DNA from: Kitasatospora sp. SolWspMP-SS2h
GTDB taxonomy: Bacteria; Actinomycetota; Actinomycetes; Streptomycetales; Streptomycetaceae
Assembly (NCBI RefSeq): GCF_003259315.1
Contig: NZ_QLLT01000012.1
Coordinates: forward strand, 62,001-126,000
DNA: 64,000 bases
Direction: 5' to 3'
Shown here: piece by piece, positions 1 through 7,404 of the stretch
Position numbering within the stretch: the stretch's first letter is position 1
How the letters are laid out: each line of letters starts with the position of its first letter
The notes under the pieces: model-generated
The model's database searches: none
What the model saw: only the letters and a program-made list of their open reading frames with translations
Told to the model about the DNA's origin: nothing
Translations under genes and position numbers: made by a program

Positions 1-16
1 GCGATTCGGGGGAACC

Positions 17-817
17 GTGCAGATCAATCTCCTCGGTGCCGTGTCCGTCACCACCGGCGGCATTGACCGAACAATTCCCGCGAACCGGGTCCGCACACTC
101 CTGGCCGTCCTGGCCCTGAATATCGGCCGGGTGGTCCCGCAGCAGGAACTGGCCGAGGAACTCTGGTCCGGCCGGCCCCCGGCCGGTGTCCCGAACGCGC
201 TCCAGGCCGCCGCCACCCGGCTGCGCCGGGTGCTGGAGGGCCCGGCCCGCGAGCGCACCGGCGGGACGGCGCTGCGCTCCGTCCCGCACGGCTACCTGCT
301 CGACCTGGACCGCGACTGCGTGGACGCCAACCGCTTCCTCGCGCTCACCGCGCAGGGCTCGGCGGCGCTCGCCGCGGAGCCCGGCCGGGCCCTCGGGCTG
401 CTCCGCTCCGGCCTCCAGCTGTGGCGCGGCCCGGCCCTGGTGGACGTCGGCGACGGCCTGCGCTGCCGCTCGGCGGCGACGCTCTTCGAGGAGCGGCGGC
501 TGACCGCCCAGGAGGACCTGGCCGAGGCGCTGCTCGCGGTCGGCGACGTCCGGCAGGCGGTCGCCGAACTGCGCCGGCTGACCGCGGCCCGGCCCTCCCA
601 CGAACGGTTCTGCGAACTGCTGATGGTGGCGCTGTACCGCTCCGGACGGCAGAGCGAGGCCCTGACCGCCTACCACCGCACCCGGCTGCGGCTGGACGAG
701 GACTTCGGCCTGCGGCCGGGCGACGCCATGCAGCGCCGCTACGCCGAGATCCTCTCCCAGGACCCGGCGCTGCTCGGCCCGGCCGGCCACCGCGTCCCGG
801 TGGCCGCGGCGGGCTGA
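17..817 (+). CDS. SARP-family transcriptional activator
   Basis: A 266-residue Streptomyces antibiotic regulatory protein of the short type. An OmpR-like winged helix (about residues 5-95) is followed by a bacterial transcriptional activation domain (about 100-245) with helical repeats; there is no NB-ARC or TPR extension. SARPs bind direct heptamer repeats spaced 11 bp and recruit RNA polymerase to biosynthetic promoters. The GTG start is preceded by a GGGGGAA ribosome site at the very edge of the window, so the promoter lies outside. It is the likely pathway activator for the genes up to about 10.3 kb, since heptamer triplets occur at 7246-7321. Family assignment is firm; the target genes are inferred. 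Confidence 0.93.
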   Translation: MQINLLGAVSVTTGGIDRTIPANRVRTLLAVLALNIGRVVPQQELAEELWSGRPPAGVPNALQAAATRLRRVLEGPARERTGGTALRSVPHGYLLDLDRDCVDANRFLALTAQGSAALAAEPGRALGLLRSGLQLWRGPALVDVGDGLRCRSAATLFEERRLTAQEDLAEALLAVGDVRQAVAELRRLTAARPSHERFCELLMVALYRSGRQSEALTAYHRTRLRLDEDFGLRPGDAMQRRYAEILSQDPALLGPAGHRVPVAAAG

Positions 818-938
818 CCGGCTCCGCCCGCCCGACCCGCTCCACCCGCCCGACCCGCCGCACCGGCGCGACCGGCTCCACCGACCCGACCCGCTCCACC
901 GATCCGACCCGCCGCACCGGCCCGACCTGCTCCACCGG
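813..938. repeat. Seven tandem 18-bp units in the SARP-KAS III spacer
   Basis: Seven consecutive 18-bp units start at 813, 831, 849, 867, 885, 903 and 921, with approximate consensus CCCGACCCGCTCCACCGR. The first unit overlaps the SARP stop codon. The array fills most of the spacer between the SARP gene and KAS III. In one frame it would read as a Thr/Arg/Ser/Asp/Pro hexapeptide repeat, but no ribosome site introduces that frame. It looks like a minisatellite; a regulatory role is unknown. Confidence 0.85.
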
Positions 939-1036
939 CCACCGATGCCCGCCGGCGCCCGCGCGGTGCCCCGAACCGCCCGGTGCCGCCGCGACTTCCG
1001 CGTCCTCCGCGACTTCCGCCAAAGGAGCGTACTGCC

Positions 1037-1078
1037 ATGACCTCGAACCGCCCCCGCCCGCCCGGCGGCCCCCGGTGA
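1037..1078 (+). CDS. 13-codon leader ORF coupled to KAS III (or the frameshifted start of KAS III)
   Basis: The only good ribosome site upstream of KAS III (AAAGGAG at 1021-1027) serves an ATG at 1037. It opens a 13-residue frame, MTSNRPRPPGGPR, ending in a TGA that overlaps the KAS III GTG as GTGA (1075-1078). KAS III has no ribosome site of its own, so either a leader peptide couples translation or one base is missing in the C-rich run near 1067-1073. In the second case KAS III would begin at 1037. Both readings remain open. Confidence 0.35.
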   Translation: MTSNRPRPPGGPR

Positions 1079-2100
1079 CCCCGGCGACACCGGCGGCCGT
1101 GCTCTGCGGGATCGGCAGCTGCCTGCCCGCGCGCCGGGTCGGCAACGACGAGCTCGCCGGGGTGCTGGACACCTCCGACGAGTGGATCCGCTCGCGCACC
1201 GGCATCGGCAGCCGCCACTGGGCCGACCCGGACAGCGCGACCTCCGACCTAGCGGTCGGCGCGGGCCGGCGGGCGCTGGCCAGCTGCGCCCCCGAGGACC
1301 GGCCGGGGGTGGACGCGGTGGTGGTCGCCACCACCACCCCGGACCGCAGCTGCCCGGCCACCGCCCCGCTGGTGGCGGCCCGGCTGGGCCTGGGCCCGGT
1401 CGCCGCGTACGACGTGGCGGCGGTCTGCACCGGCTTCGTGTACGCGCTGGCCTCGGCGAGCGGCCTGATCGCCGCGGGCATCGCCGAGCGGGTCCTGGTG
1501 ATCGGCGCGGACACCTTCTCCAGCATCCTCGACCCGGCCGACCGGACCACCTCGGTGATCTTCGGCGACGGCGCGGGCGCGGTGGTGCTGCGGGCCGGCC
1601 ACCCGGACGAGCCGGGCGCGCTGGGCGCGTTCGACCTGGGCAGCGACGGGGACGGGTACGACCTGATCACCGTCCGCGGCGGCGGCTCCGAGCAGCACCT
1701 GTCGACGGCCGCCCCGGAGCCGGGGCGGGCGTACTTCACGATGGACGGCAAGGCGGTCTTCCGGCACGCGGTGGAGCGGATGTCGCGCTCCTCGCGCACC
1801 GTGCTGGACCGGGCCGGCTGGGAGCTGTCCGGCCTGGACTGGATGGTCGGCCACCAGGCCAACCGGCGCATCCTGGACCGGCTCGCCGACGACCTCGGGG
1901 TGCCGCGCGAGCGCTCGGTCGGCAACATCGCCGAGGTCGGCAACACCTCGGCGGCCTCGATCCCGCTCGCCCTGGACGACGCCCGCGGCGCCGGCCTGCT
2001 CAAGCCCGGCGACCGCGTCCTGCTGACCGCCTTCGGCGGCGGCCTCACCTGGGGCTCCGCCACCCTCACCTGGCCCGGACCGGACCGCTTCGTGTCCTGA
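1075..2100 (+). CDS. Beta-ketoacyl-ACP synthase III (FabH-like)
   Basis: A 341-residue thiolase-fold initiation condensing enzyme. It normally performs decarboxylative condensation of an acyl-CoA starter with malonyl-ACP. The catalytic triad is visible: Cys in VCTGFVYA (about residue 118), His in GHQANRR (about 260) and Asn in GNTSAAS (about 289). The in-frame GTG overlaps the stop of a 13-codon ORF, so translation is probably coupled. It sits directly before an ACP and a KAS II rather than in a housekeeping fab operon, which points to a dedicated fatty-acyl chain for a specialised metabolite. Length is normal for FabH. Confidence 0.93.
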   Translation: MTPATPAAVLCGIGSCLPARRVGNDELAGVLDTSDEWIRSRTGIGSRHWADPDSATSDLAVGAGRRALASCAPEDRPGVDAVVVATTTPDRSCPATAPLVAARLGLGPVAAYDVAAVCTGFVYALASASGLIAAGIAERVLVIGADTFSSILDPADRTTSVIFGDGAGAVVLRAGHPDEPGALGAFDLGSDGDGYDLITVRGGGSEQHLSTAAPEPGRAYFTMDGKAVFRHAVERMSRSSRTVLDRAGWELSGLDWMVGHQANRRILDRLADDLGVPRERSVGNIAEVGNTSAASIPLALDDARGAGLLKPGDRVLLTAFGGGLTWGSATLTWPGPDRFVS

Positions 2101-2127
2101 CGTTCCGTCAGTTCCCTTTCACCACGA

Positions 2128-2166
2128 GCACGTTCCCCACCCGCACGTTCCCTACCCGCACGTTCC
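2128..2166. repeat. Three 15-bp direct repeats upstream of the ACP gene
   Basis: GCACGTTCC recurs at 2128, 2143 and 2158 with a strict 15-bp period (unit about GCACGTTCCCYACCC), in the 93-bp spacer between KAS III and the ACP gene. The ACP's own ribosome site (AAGGAG, about 2181-2186) lies downstream. Function is unknown; it may be spacer slippage like the repeats in the two neighbouring gaps. Confidence 0.75.
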
Positions 2167-2193
2167 GCATCCCGCGACGACGAAGGAGCCACC

Positions 2194-2442
2194 ATGGCCA
2201 CGATGTACGACACCCTCGCCGACCTGATGGTCGACCAGTTCCAGGTGGAGCGCTCGGAGATCCGGCCCGACGTCACCTTCGAGGACCTGGAGATGGACTC
2301 GCTGTTCCTGGTCGAGCTGCTGCTGGTGGTGCAGAAGGAGGTCGGGGTGCAGATCTCCGACGACGTCGCCACCCCCCGGGACACCATCGGCCGGGCCGCC
2401 GAGGCGATCGAGGAGCAGGTCGCCGCCGCGAAGGCGTCATGA
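2194..2442 (+). CDS. Acyl carrier protein
   Basis: An 82-residue discrete acyl carrier protein. The phosphopantetheine attachment serine is Ser36 in LEMDSLFLVEL, within a typical four-helix acidic sequence. It would carry the growing acyl chain between the KAS III and KAS II encoded on either side. A good AAGGAG ribosome site precedes the ATG, and the stop overlaps the KAS II start (ATGA). A second downstream Ser in the helix II consensus is absent, as in many specialised-metabolism ACPs. Confidence 0.95.
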   Translation: MATMYDTLADLMVDQFQVERSEIRPDVTFEDLEMDSLFLVELLLVVQKEVGVQISDDVATPRDTIGRAAEAIEEQVAAAKAS

Positions 2443-3662
2443 CCGGCACCCCGGTCGCGGTCACCGGTCTCGGCCTGGTCACTCCGGCCGGGATCGGTGC
2501 CGCGGCGAGCTGGCAGGGCGTGCTGGCGGGGGTCTCCGCCGCCCGGCGCGACCCCGCACTGGCCGGGCTGCCCGTGGACATCTCGTGCGCCGTGCCGGGC
2601 TTCGAACCGGCCAAGCACGTGGGGCGGCGCAGCTCGCTGATGCACGACCGGTTCACCCAGCTCGCCGTCACGGCCGCCCGCGAGGCGGTCCTGGACAGCG
2701 GGCTGGACACCGGGAGCTGGGACGCCGCCCGGGTCGGCGTGGTGATCGGCTGCGGGCTCGGCGGCGTCTCCACCTGGGAGAAGCAGCACCGCCGGATGCT
2801 CGACGACGGCCCGACCACGGTCTCCGCGCTGCTGATCCCGATGCTGGTGCCGAACATGGTGGCCGGCCACCTGGCGATGGAGTTCGGCGCGACCGGCCCC
2901 AACCTGGTGACCGCGACCGCCTGCGCCTCCGGCTCCACCGCCATCGGCATCGCCATGGGCCTGCTGCGCGACGGCAGTTGCGACGTGGTGATCGCCGGCG
3001 GCAGCGAGGCCGGGATCTCCCCGCTGATCGTCACCGGCTTCGCCCAGATGGGCGCGCTGTCCCGCCGCACCGACGACCCGGCGGCCGCCTCGCGGCCGTT
3101 CAGCCAGGACCGGGACGGCTTCGTGATCGGCGAGGGCAGCGGCATCCTGGTGCTGGAACGGGAGGCGGACGCCCGCGCCCGCGGCGCCCGGGTCCGGGCC
3201 CGGCTGCTGGGCTTCGGCGGCTCGGCGGACGCCCACCACATGACCGCCCCCGACCCGGAGGGCGTCGGCCAGGGCCGGGCGCTGACCTCGGCGCTCGCCG
3301 ACGCGGGCGCCGCGCCGGACGAGGTCGACCACGTCAACGCGCACGGCACCTCGACGCCGCTGAACGACGTCGCCGAGGCCCGGCTGCTGGAGCGGGTGAT
3401 CGGCACCGGCGCGTCCGTCACCTCGGTCAAGGGCGTGCTGGGCCACTCGCTGGGCGCGGCCGGCGCGGTGGAGGCCGCGCTGACGGTGCTCACCGTGGAG
3501 CACGCGACGGTGCCGCCGACCGCGAACCTGGAGCAGCCCGACCCCGAGATCAAGCTGGACCTGGTGGCCGGGGCGCCGCGTCCGCAGCAGGTCGGCCTGG
3601 CGGTGAGCAACTCCTTCGGGTTCGGCGGCCAGAACGCGGTCCTGGTGGTCGGCCGGGCCTGA
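2439..3662 (+). CDS. Beta-ketoacyl-ACP synthase II (FabF-like)
   Basis: A 407-residue elongation ketosynthase. The Cys-His-His triad is intact: TACASGS (about residue 163), NAHGTST (about 301) and GVLGHSLGAAGA (about 334). It therefore should be a condensing enzyme rather than a chain-length-factor homologue. ATGA overlap with the ACP gene shows tight coupling. No reductase or dehydratase is encoded nearby, so beta-carbon processing would have to be borrowed from primary fatty acid synthesis if a reduced chain is made. Confidence 0.95.
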   Translation: MTGTPVAVTGLGLVTPAGIGAAASWQGVLAGVSAARRDPALAGLPVDISCAVPGFEPAKHVGRRSSLMHDRFTQLAVTAAREAVLDSGLDTGSWDAARVGVVIGCGLGGVSTWEKQHRRMLDDGPTTVSALLIPMLVPNMVAGHLAMEFGATGPNLVTATACASGSTAIGIAMGLLRDGSCDVVIAGGSEAGISPLIVTGFAQMGALSRRTDDPAAASRPFSQDRDGFVIGEGSGILVLEREADARARGARVRARLLGFGGSADAHHMTAPDPEGVGQGRALTSALADAGAAPDEVDHVNAHGTSTPLNDVAEARLLERVIGTGASVTSVKGVLGHSLGAAGAVEAALTVLTVEHATVPPTANLEQPDPEIKLDLVAGAPRPQQVGLAVSNSFGFGGQNAVLVVGRA

Positions 3663-3708
3663 CCGCCCCGCCGACCGGGCCCCACCGACCGCCCCGCCGA
3701 CCGGGCCC
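3661..3708. repeat. Duplicated 22-bp spacer sequence
   Basis: A 22-bp stretch beginning GACCGCCCCGCCGACC occurs at 3661-3682 and again at 3687-3708 (26-bp period). It lies in the gap between KAS II and the GMC oxidoreductase. This is the third spacer in this operon with its own short tandem duplication. Confidence 0.8.
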
Positions 3709-3740
3709 GACCGCCCCTCACACACAACGGAAATGGGACC

Positions 3741-5312
3741 GTGAGCGAGACCTTGGTCAACGACAGGACCGACAACAGGTACGACGTCATCGTGGTCGGC
3801 GCCGGCTCGGCCGGCTGCGCGGTCGCCGCCCGCTGCGCCGAGGCGGGCGCCCGGGTCCTGCTGCTGGAGGCGGGCGGCGCCGACACCAACCCGGCGATCC
3901 ACGACCCGCGGCGCTTCGGCGAGCTGTGGTTCGGCCCGGAGGACTGGGCGTACCGCACCGCCGCCCAGCCGGGGGCGGCCGACCGGCAGCTGCACTGGCC
4001 GCGCGGCCGGGTGCTGGGCGGGTCGAGCTCGCTCAACGCCATGATCTGGGCCCGCGGCGCGGCGCTCGACTACGACCACTGGGCGTACCTCGGCAACGCC
4101 GGCTGGTCCTGGGCGGACGTGCTGCCGGTGTTCCGCCGGATCGAGGACTACGACACCGGCGGGGACGGGCTGCGCGGCGCGGGCGGCCCGGTGCCGGTGC
4201 TCACCGACTACCGGCCCGACCCGGTGCACCTGGCCTTCCTGGAGGCCGCCGGGAGCATCGGCGTCGAGCGCCAGGAGAACTACAACGACGGCCATCCGCA
4301 CGGCATTTCGCAGATCCAGTTCACCATCGCGCAGGGCCGCCGGTTCAGCGCCGCCGCCGCGTACCTGCGCCGCCCGGGGGTGCCCGGGCCCGAGGTGCTG
4401 ACGGGGGCGCGGGCCCGGCGGCTGCTGCTCCGGGACGGGCGCTGCACCGGCGTGGAGTGGGTGCGCGAGGGCCGGCTGGAGTCGGCCACCGCGGACGCCG
4501 AGGTGGTGGTCAGCGCGGGCGCGATCGAGTCGCCCCGGCTGCTGATGCTCTCCGGCATCGGCGACCCGGCCGAGCTGAAGGCGGTCGGGGTGGAGGTGGC
4601 GGCGGCCCTGCCCGGGGTCGGCCGGAACCTGCACGACCACCTGCTGGTGCCGGTGCTGTTCTCCACCGAGCGCGACCCGGGCCGCCCCTCCGAGGGGCTG
4701 GGCCCGGCCCAGACGCACCTGTTCTGGCACAGTGGCCCGGGCCTGCCCGGCCCCGACCTCCAGCCGCTGCACTTCCCCGTCCCGATGTACCTGCCCGGCA
4801 TGTCCGGCCCGCCGACCGGCTTCACCCTCCAGGCGGGCCTGGTCCGGCCGGCCGGGCGCGGCTCGATCCGGCTGACCGGTGCCGAGCCGGAGGACGAACT
4901 GCTGATCGACCCGGGCGTGTTGAGCACCGCGGCGGACGTGGACCGGCTGGTCGCCGCGGTCGAGCTCTGCCGCGAGCTGGGCAACGCGGAGCCGCTGCGC
5001 ACCGAGTGGGGGGCGCGCGAGCTGTACCCCGGCCCGGCGGGCTCCGGCGCGGAGCTGCGCGAGCACGTCCGGCGCACCGTCGGCACCTACCACCACCAGG
5101 TCGGCACCTGCCGGATGGGCGTGGACGCGGACGCGGTGGTCGACCCGCGGCTGCGGGTGCACGGGGTGGCGGGCCTGCGGGTCGCCGACGCCTCGGTCTT
5201 CCCGACGGTGACCACCGGCAACACGCACGCCCCCGCGCTGCTGGTGGGCGAGCGGGCGGCCGAGTTCATCGCGGCCGACCACGGCGCCGGGTGGGTGGGC
5301 GCGGCGAACTGA
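3741..5312 (+). CDS. GMC-family FAD-dependent oxidoreductase
   Basis: A 523-residue glucose-methanol-choline family flavoprotein. The N-terminal dinucleotide-binding motif VVGAGSAGCAVAARCAEAG (from about residue 16), the GMC signature around RGRVLGGSSSLNAMIW, and the C-terminal block with HHQVGTCRMG and TTGNTHAPALLVGERAAE are all present. Members oxidise alcohols to aldehydes or ketones. GTG start; ribosome site weak (GGAAATGGGACC). It follows the KAS/ACP genes and ends at a strong hairpin, so it is probably the last gene of that operon and may oxidise a hydroxyl on the acyl product. The substrate cannot be read from sequence. Confidence 0.92.
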   Translation: MSETLVNDRTDNRYDVIVVGAGSAGCAVAARCAEAGARVLLLEAGGADTNPAIHDPRRFGELWFGPEDWAYRTAAQPGAADRQLHWPRGRVLGGSSSLNAMIWARGAALDYDHWAYLGNAGWSWADVLPVFRRIEDYDTGGDGLRGAGGPVPVLTDYRPDPVHLAFLEAAGSIGVERQENYNDGHPHGISQIQFTIAQGRRFSAAAAYLRRPGVPGPEVLTGARARRLLLRDGRCTGVEWVREGRLESATADAEVVVSAGAIESPRLLMLSGIGDPAELKAVGVEVAAALPGVGRNLHDHLLVPVLFSTERDPGRPSEGLGPAQTHLFWHSGPGLPGPDLQPLHFPVPMYLPGMSGPPTGFTLQAGLVRPAGRGSIRLTGAEPEDELLIDPGVLSTAADVDRLVAAVELCRELGNAEPLRTEWGARELYPGPAGSGAELREHVRRTVGTYHHQVGTCRMGVDADAVVDPRLRVHGVAGLRVADASVFPTVTTGNTHAPALLVGERAAEFIAADHGAGWVGAAN

Positions 5313-5329
5313 CGGGTCGTCAGGCGAGC

Positions 5330-5361
5330 GGGGGCGGACCGGCGGCTGCCGGTCCGCCCCC
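5330..5361. terminator. Bidirectional hairpin terminator
   Basis: A perfect 14-bp stem (5330-5343 with 5348-5361) with a GGCT loop lies between the convergent GMC oxidoreductase and LLM oxidoreductase genes. There is no T tract, as is usual in very GC-rich actinomycetes. Confidence 0.75.
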
Positions 5362-5376
5362 GTCGCCGGTGGCGGG

Positions 5377-6249
5377 TCAGTGCGGGCGGGCGCCGATCAG
5401 CTCCGGGGCGTTGTGCTCGACCAGCTCCTCCAGTAGCGCGGTCTCCGGGTTGTACGGGGTGATCACCACCAGCCGGTGCACGCCGAGTTCGGCGTAGGCG
5501 CGGACGGTGTCCGGGTCGAGCGGCCGGGAGGGGGCGACGGTGATCCGCAGCGGCGGGCCCTGGCGGCCGACCTCGGCGGCGGCCTCGGCCAGCGAGCGCA
5601 GCTGCTCGGCGGTGGCGGCCGGACTCAGCCGGAAGCCGAACCACTCGTCGCCGTACCGGGCGGCCCGCCGGTGCGCGGCCCGGCTGTGGCCGCCGACCAG
5701 CAGCGGCACCGGGCGCTGCCGGGGGCGGGGGTGCGCGTCGACGCCCGCGAAGTCGACGAACTTGCCGTGCTGGGACGGGTGTTCGTCCTCCCAGAGCGAG
5801 CGGACGGCCCGCAGGTACTCGTCCATCTGGGCGCCGCGTTCGCGCACCGGGACGCCGAGGGCGCGCAGTTCGGGCTCCAGGTAGCCGACGGCGGTGCCGA
5901 ACAGCAGGCGGCCGTCGCTGACCACGTCGAGCGAGGCGAGCTGCTTGGCCAGCACCAGCGGGTTGCGCTGCGGCAGCACGATGCAGCCGGTGCCGAGCCG
6001 GATCCGCTCGGTGCGGGCGGCGAGGTGGGTGAGCGCCACCAGGGGTTCGAGCAGCGGCTGGTCGGGCTCCAGCGGCGATTCGGGGGTGCGCGGGGCCGGC
6101 AGCACGACGTGGTCGGCGGCCCACAGCGACTCGTAGCCGAGCCGCTCGGCGCGGCGGGCGAGGCGGGTGGCCGTGGCCGGGTCGGCGAACGGGCCCAGGT
6201 TGGCGCCGAACAGCCCGACGACGGGCGGGGCGGGTACGGAGTCGATCAC
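5377..6249 (-). CDS. LLM-class F420-dependent oxidoreductase
   Basis: A 290-residue luciferase-like TIM-barrel protein of the actinobacterial F420 group. Landmarks are an N-terminal GLFGANLGPFADP strand, AERLGYESLWAADHVV, and the GTGCIVLPQRNPLVLAKQLASLD block typical of TIGR03619-like members. Such enzymes transfer hydride with F420H2 or act as monooxygenases. Its GTG start overlaps the stop of the alpha/beta hydrolase (GTGA), so the two form an operon. That operon is probably read from the SARP-box promoter at 7.23 kb. Substrate unknown. Confidence 0.9.
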   Translation of the reverse strand: MIDSVPAPPVVGLFGANLGPFADPATATRLARRAERLGYESLWAADHVVLPAPRTPESPLEPDQPLLEPLVALTHLAARTERIRLGTGCIVLPQRNPLVLAKQLASLDVVSDGRLLFGTAVGYLEPELRALGVPVRERGAQMDEYLRAVRSLWEDEHPSQHGKFVDFAGVDAHPRPRQRPVPLLVGGHSRAAHRRAARYGDEWFGFRLSPAATAEQLRSLAEAAAEVGRQGPPLRITVAPSRPLDPDTVRAYAELGVHRLVVITPYNPETALLEELVEHNAPELIGARPH

Positions 6250-7202
6250 GGGGTGGGTGTTCCCTCGACCCGGGCCAGGAACACCTCCACCGCGGCCCGG
6301 AAAGCGGCCGGCTCCTCCAGGTGCGGCAGGTGGCCGGAGGCGCCGAACTCCAGCCGCCAGGCGCGCGGCAGGCCGCGGTAGAGCGCGTCGGCGACCTCCG
6401 GGACGACCTGGTCGTACCGGCCGGAGACCACCAGCGCGGGCAGGTCGACCGCGGCCAGCCGGTCGGTGACGTCCCAGTCCCGCAGGCTGCCGGTCATGCT
6501 GAACTCGCTCTCCCCCATCATCGTCCGGTACACCGTGGGGTCCTCGGCCATCGCGGCCATGGTGCGGCGCAGCGCCTCGGGCGCGGGCCCGGCCCGGTAG
6601 ACGTGCCGCCGGTAGAACGCGGTCATCGCCTCCCCGTACGCGGCCGGGTCGACCGGCTCGCCCGCCTCGTGCCGCGCCAGCACCTCGCGCTGCCCAGCGG
6701 GCAGTCGGGCCAGCAGCCCGGCGACGCCGCGGACGTAGGCGGGCGAGGAGGCGAAGGTGTCGGCCAGCACCAGCGCGCGCAGGCCGGCGGGCCGGGTCAG
6801 CGCGGTCTCCAGGGCGAGCATGCCGCCCCAGGAGTGGCCGAGCAGGTGGAAGCCGCCGGACAGGCCCAACGCGTCGGCCAGGGCGTGCAGTTCCTCGACG
6901 AACAGCTCGGGGGTCCAGAACCCGGCGGGCGCCTCGGGGCGGTGCCCGGAACGGCCGACGCCGTACTGGTCGTAGAGCACGCAGGGCCGGCCGGCGGCGG
7001 CGAGCGCCTCGGCGAGCGGCACCAGGTAGTCGTGGGTCATGCCGGGGCCGCCGTGGCAGAGCACCAGCGGCGCCCGGCCGCCGTCGCCCCCGCCGTCACC
7101 GGGGAGGCCGCCGGGGTGGCCCCCGACCACCCGGTACCAGGTGCGGCCCCGGCGCCACTCCAGCAGGTTGCCGTCCTCGTCCCGCCGCGTCGACTCCGCC
7201 AT
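6246..7202 (-). CDS. Alpha/beta-hydrolase (proline-iminopeptidase-like)
   Basis: A 318-residue alpha/beta hydrolase. It shows the oxyanion segment CHGGPGMTHDY, the nucleophile elbow GHSWGGMLALE (Ser), a late acid in SGRYDQVVP and the catalytic His in GASGHLPHLEEP. The CHGGPG motif places it near proline iminopeptidases, but many relatives act as esterases or lactonases in biosynthetic clusters. It is the first gene of a two-gene minus-strand operon with the LLM oxidoreductase, divergent from the O-methyltransferase. The ATG start lies 28 bp from a SARP-type -10 element. Confidence 0.9.
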   Translation of the reverse strand: MAESTRRDEDGNLLEWRRGRTWYRVVGGHPGGLPGDGGGDGGRAPLVLCHGGPGMTHDYLVPLAEALAAAGRPCVLYDQYGVGRSGHRPEAPAGFWTPELFVEELHALADALGLSGGFHLLGHSWGGMLALETALTRPAGLRALVLADTFASSPAYVRGVAGLLARLPAGQREVLARHEAGEPVDPAAYGEAMTAFYRRHVYRAGPAPEALRRTMAAMAEDPTVYRTMMGESEFSMTGSLRDWDVTDRLAAVDLPALVVSGRYDQVVPEVADALYRGLPRAWRLEFGASGHLPHLEEPAAFRAAVEVFLARVEGTPTP

Positions 7203-7245
7203 GTCGGACCCCCGTTCGATGGTCCGGACATCATCGCGACCGACC

Positions 7246-7321
7246 CTGACCGGAGGCTGACCGCGCCCTGACCGCCGGGGTGGCGGGGGGTGCGGTCAGC
7301 CTCCGGTCAGCCCCCGGTCAG
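7246..7321. promoter_or_regulatory. Divergent SARP operator: two mirrored triplets of an 11-bp-spaced heptamer
   Basis: CTGACCG occurs at 7246, 7257 and 7268, exactly 11 bp apart. Its complement CGGTCAG occurs at 7293, 7304 and 7315, again exactly 11 bp apart. Read outward, each triplet is followed after 10 bp by a -10-like hexamer: CACGAT at 7332-7337 for the O-methyltransferase, and GATGAT (complement of 7230-7235) for the hydrolase. Three heptamers on one face of the helix upstream of a promoter without a -35 box is the established SARP site layout. The SARP at the window start is the obvious candidate ligand (inference). Confidence 0.8.
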
Positions 7322-7404
7322 GCGCTGCTGGCACGATGTCGGCCGGCCGTCTGACGTGCGGCGGCCGGTTGTCCGCCGCCCGTGCGAGCAGTCCGGAGGA
7401 GCCC

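Noticed and set aside
813..938. The 18-bp repeats as a SARP-binding array
   Set aside because: Period is 18 bp, not 11 or 22, and the heptamer of 7.25 kb is not repeated there.
345..5282. A very long open frame (over 1600 codons) on the minus strand opposite the SARP/KAS/GMC genes
   Set aside because: Arg/Ala/Pro/Gly-rich, no domain, and fully antisense to genes with clear families; typical of high GC content.
2585..5497. Long plus-strand open frame overlapping KAS II and GMC
   Set aside because: Shifted-frame shadow of KAS II and GMC; Arg-rich low-complexity translation.
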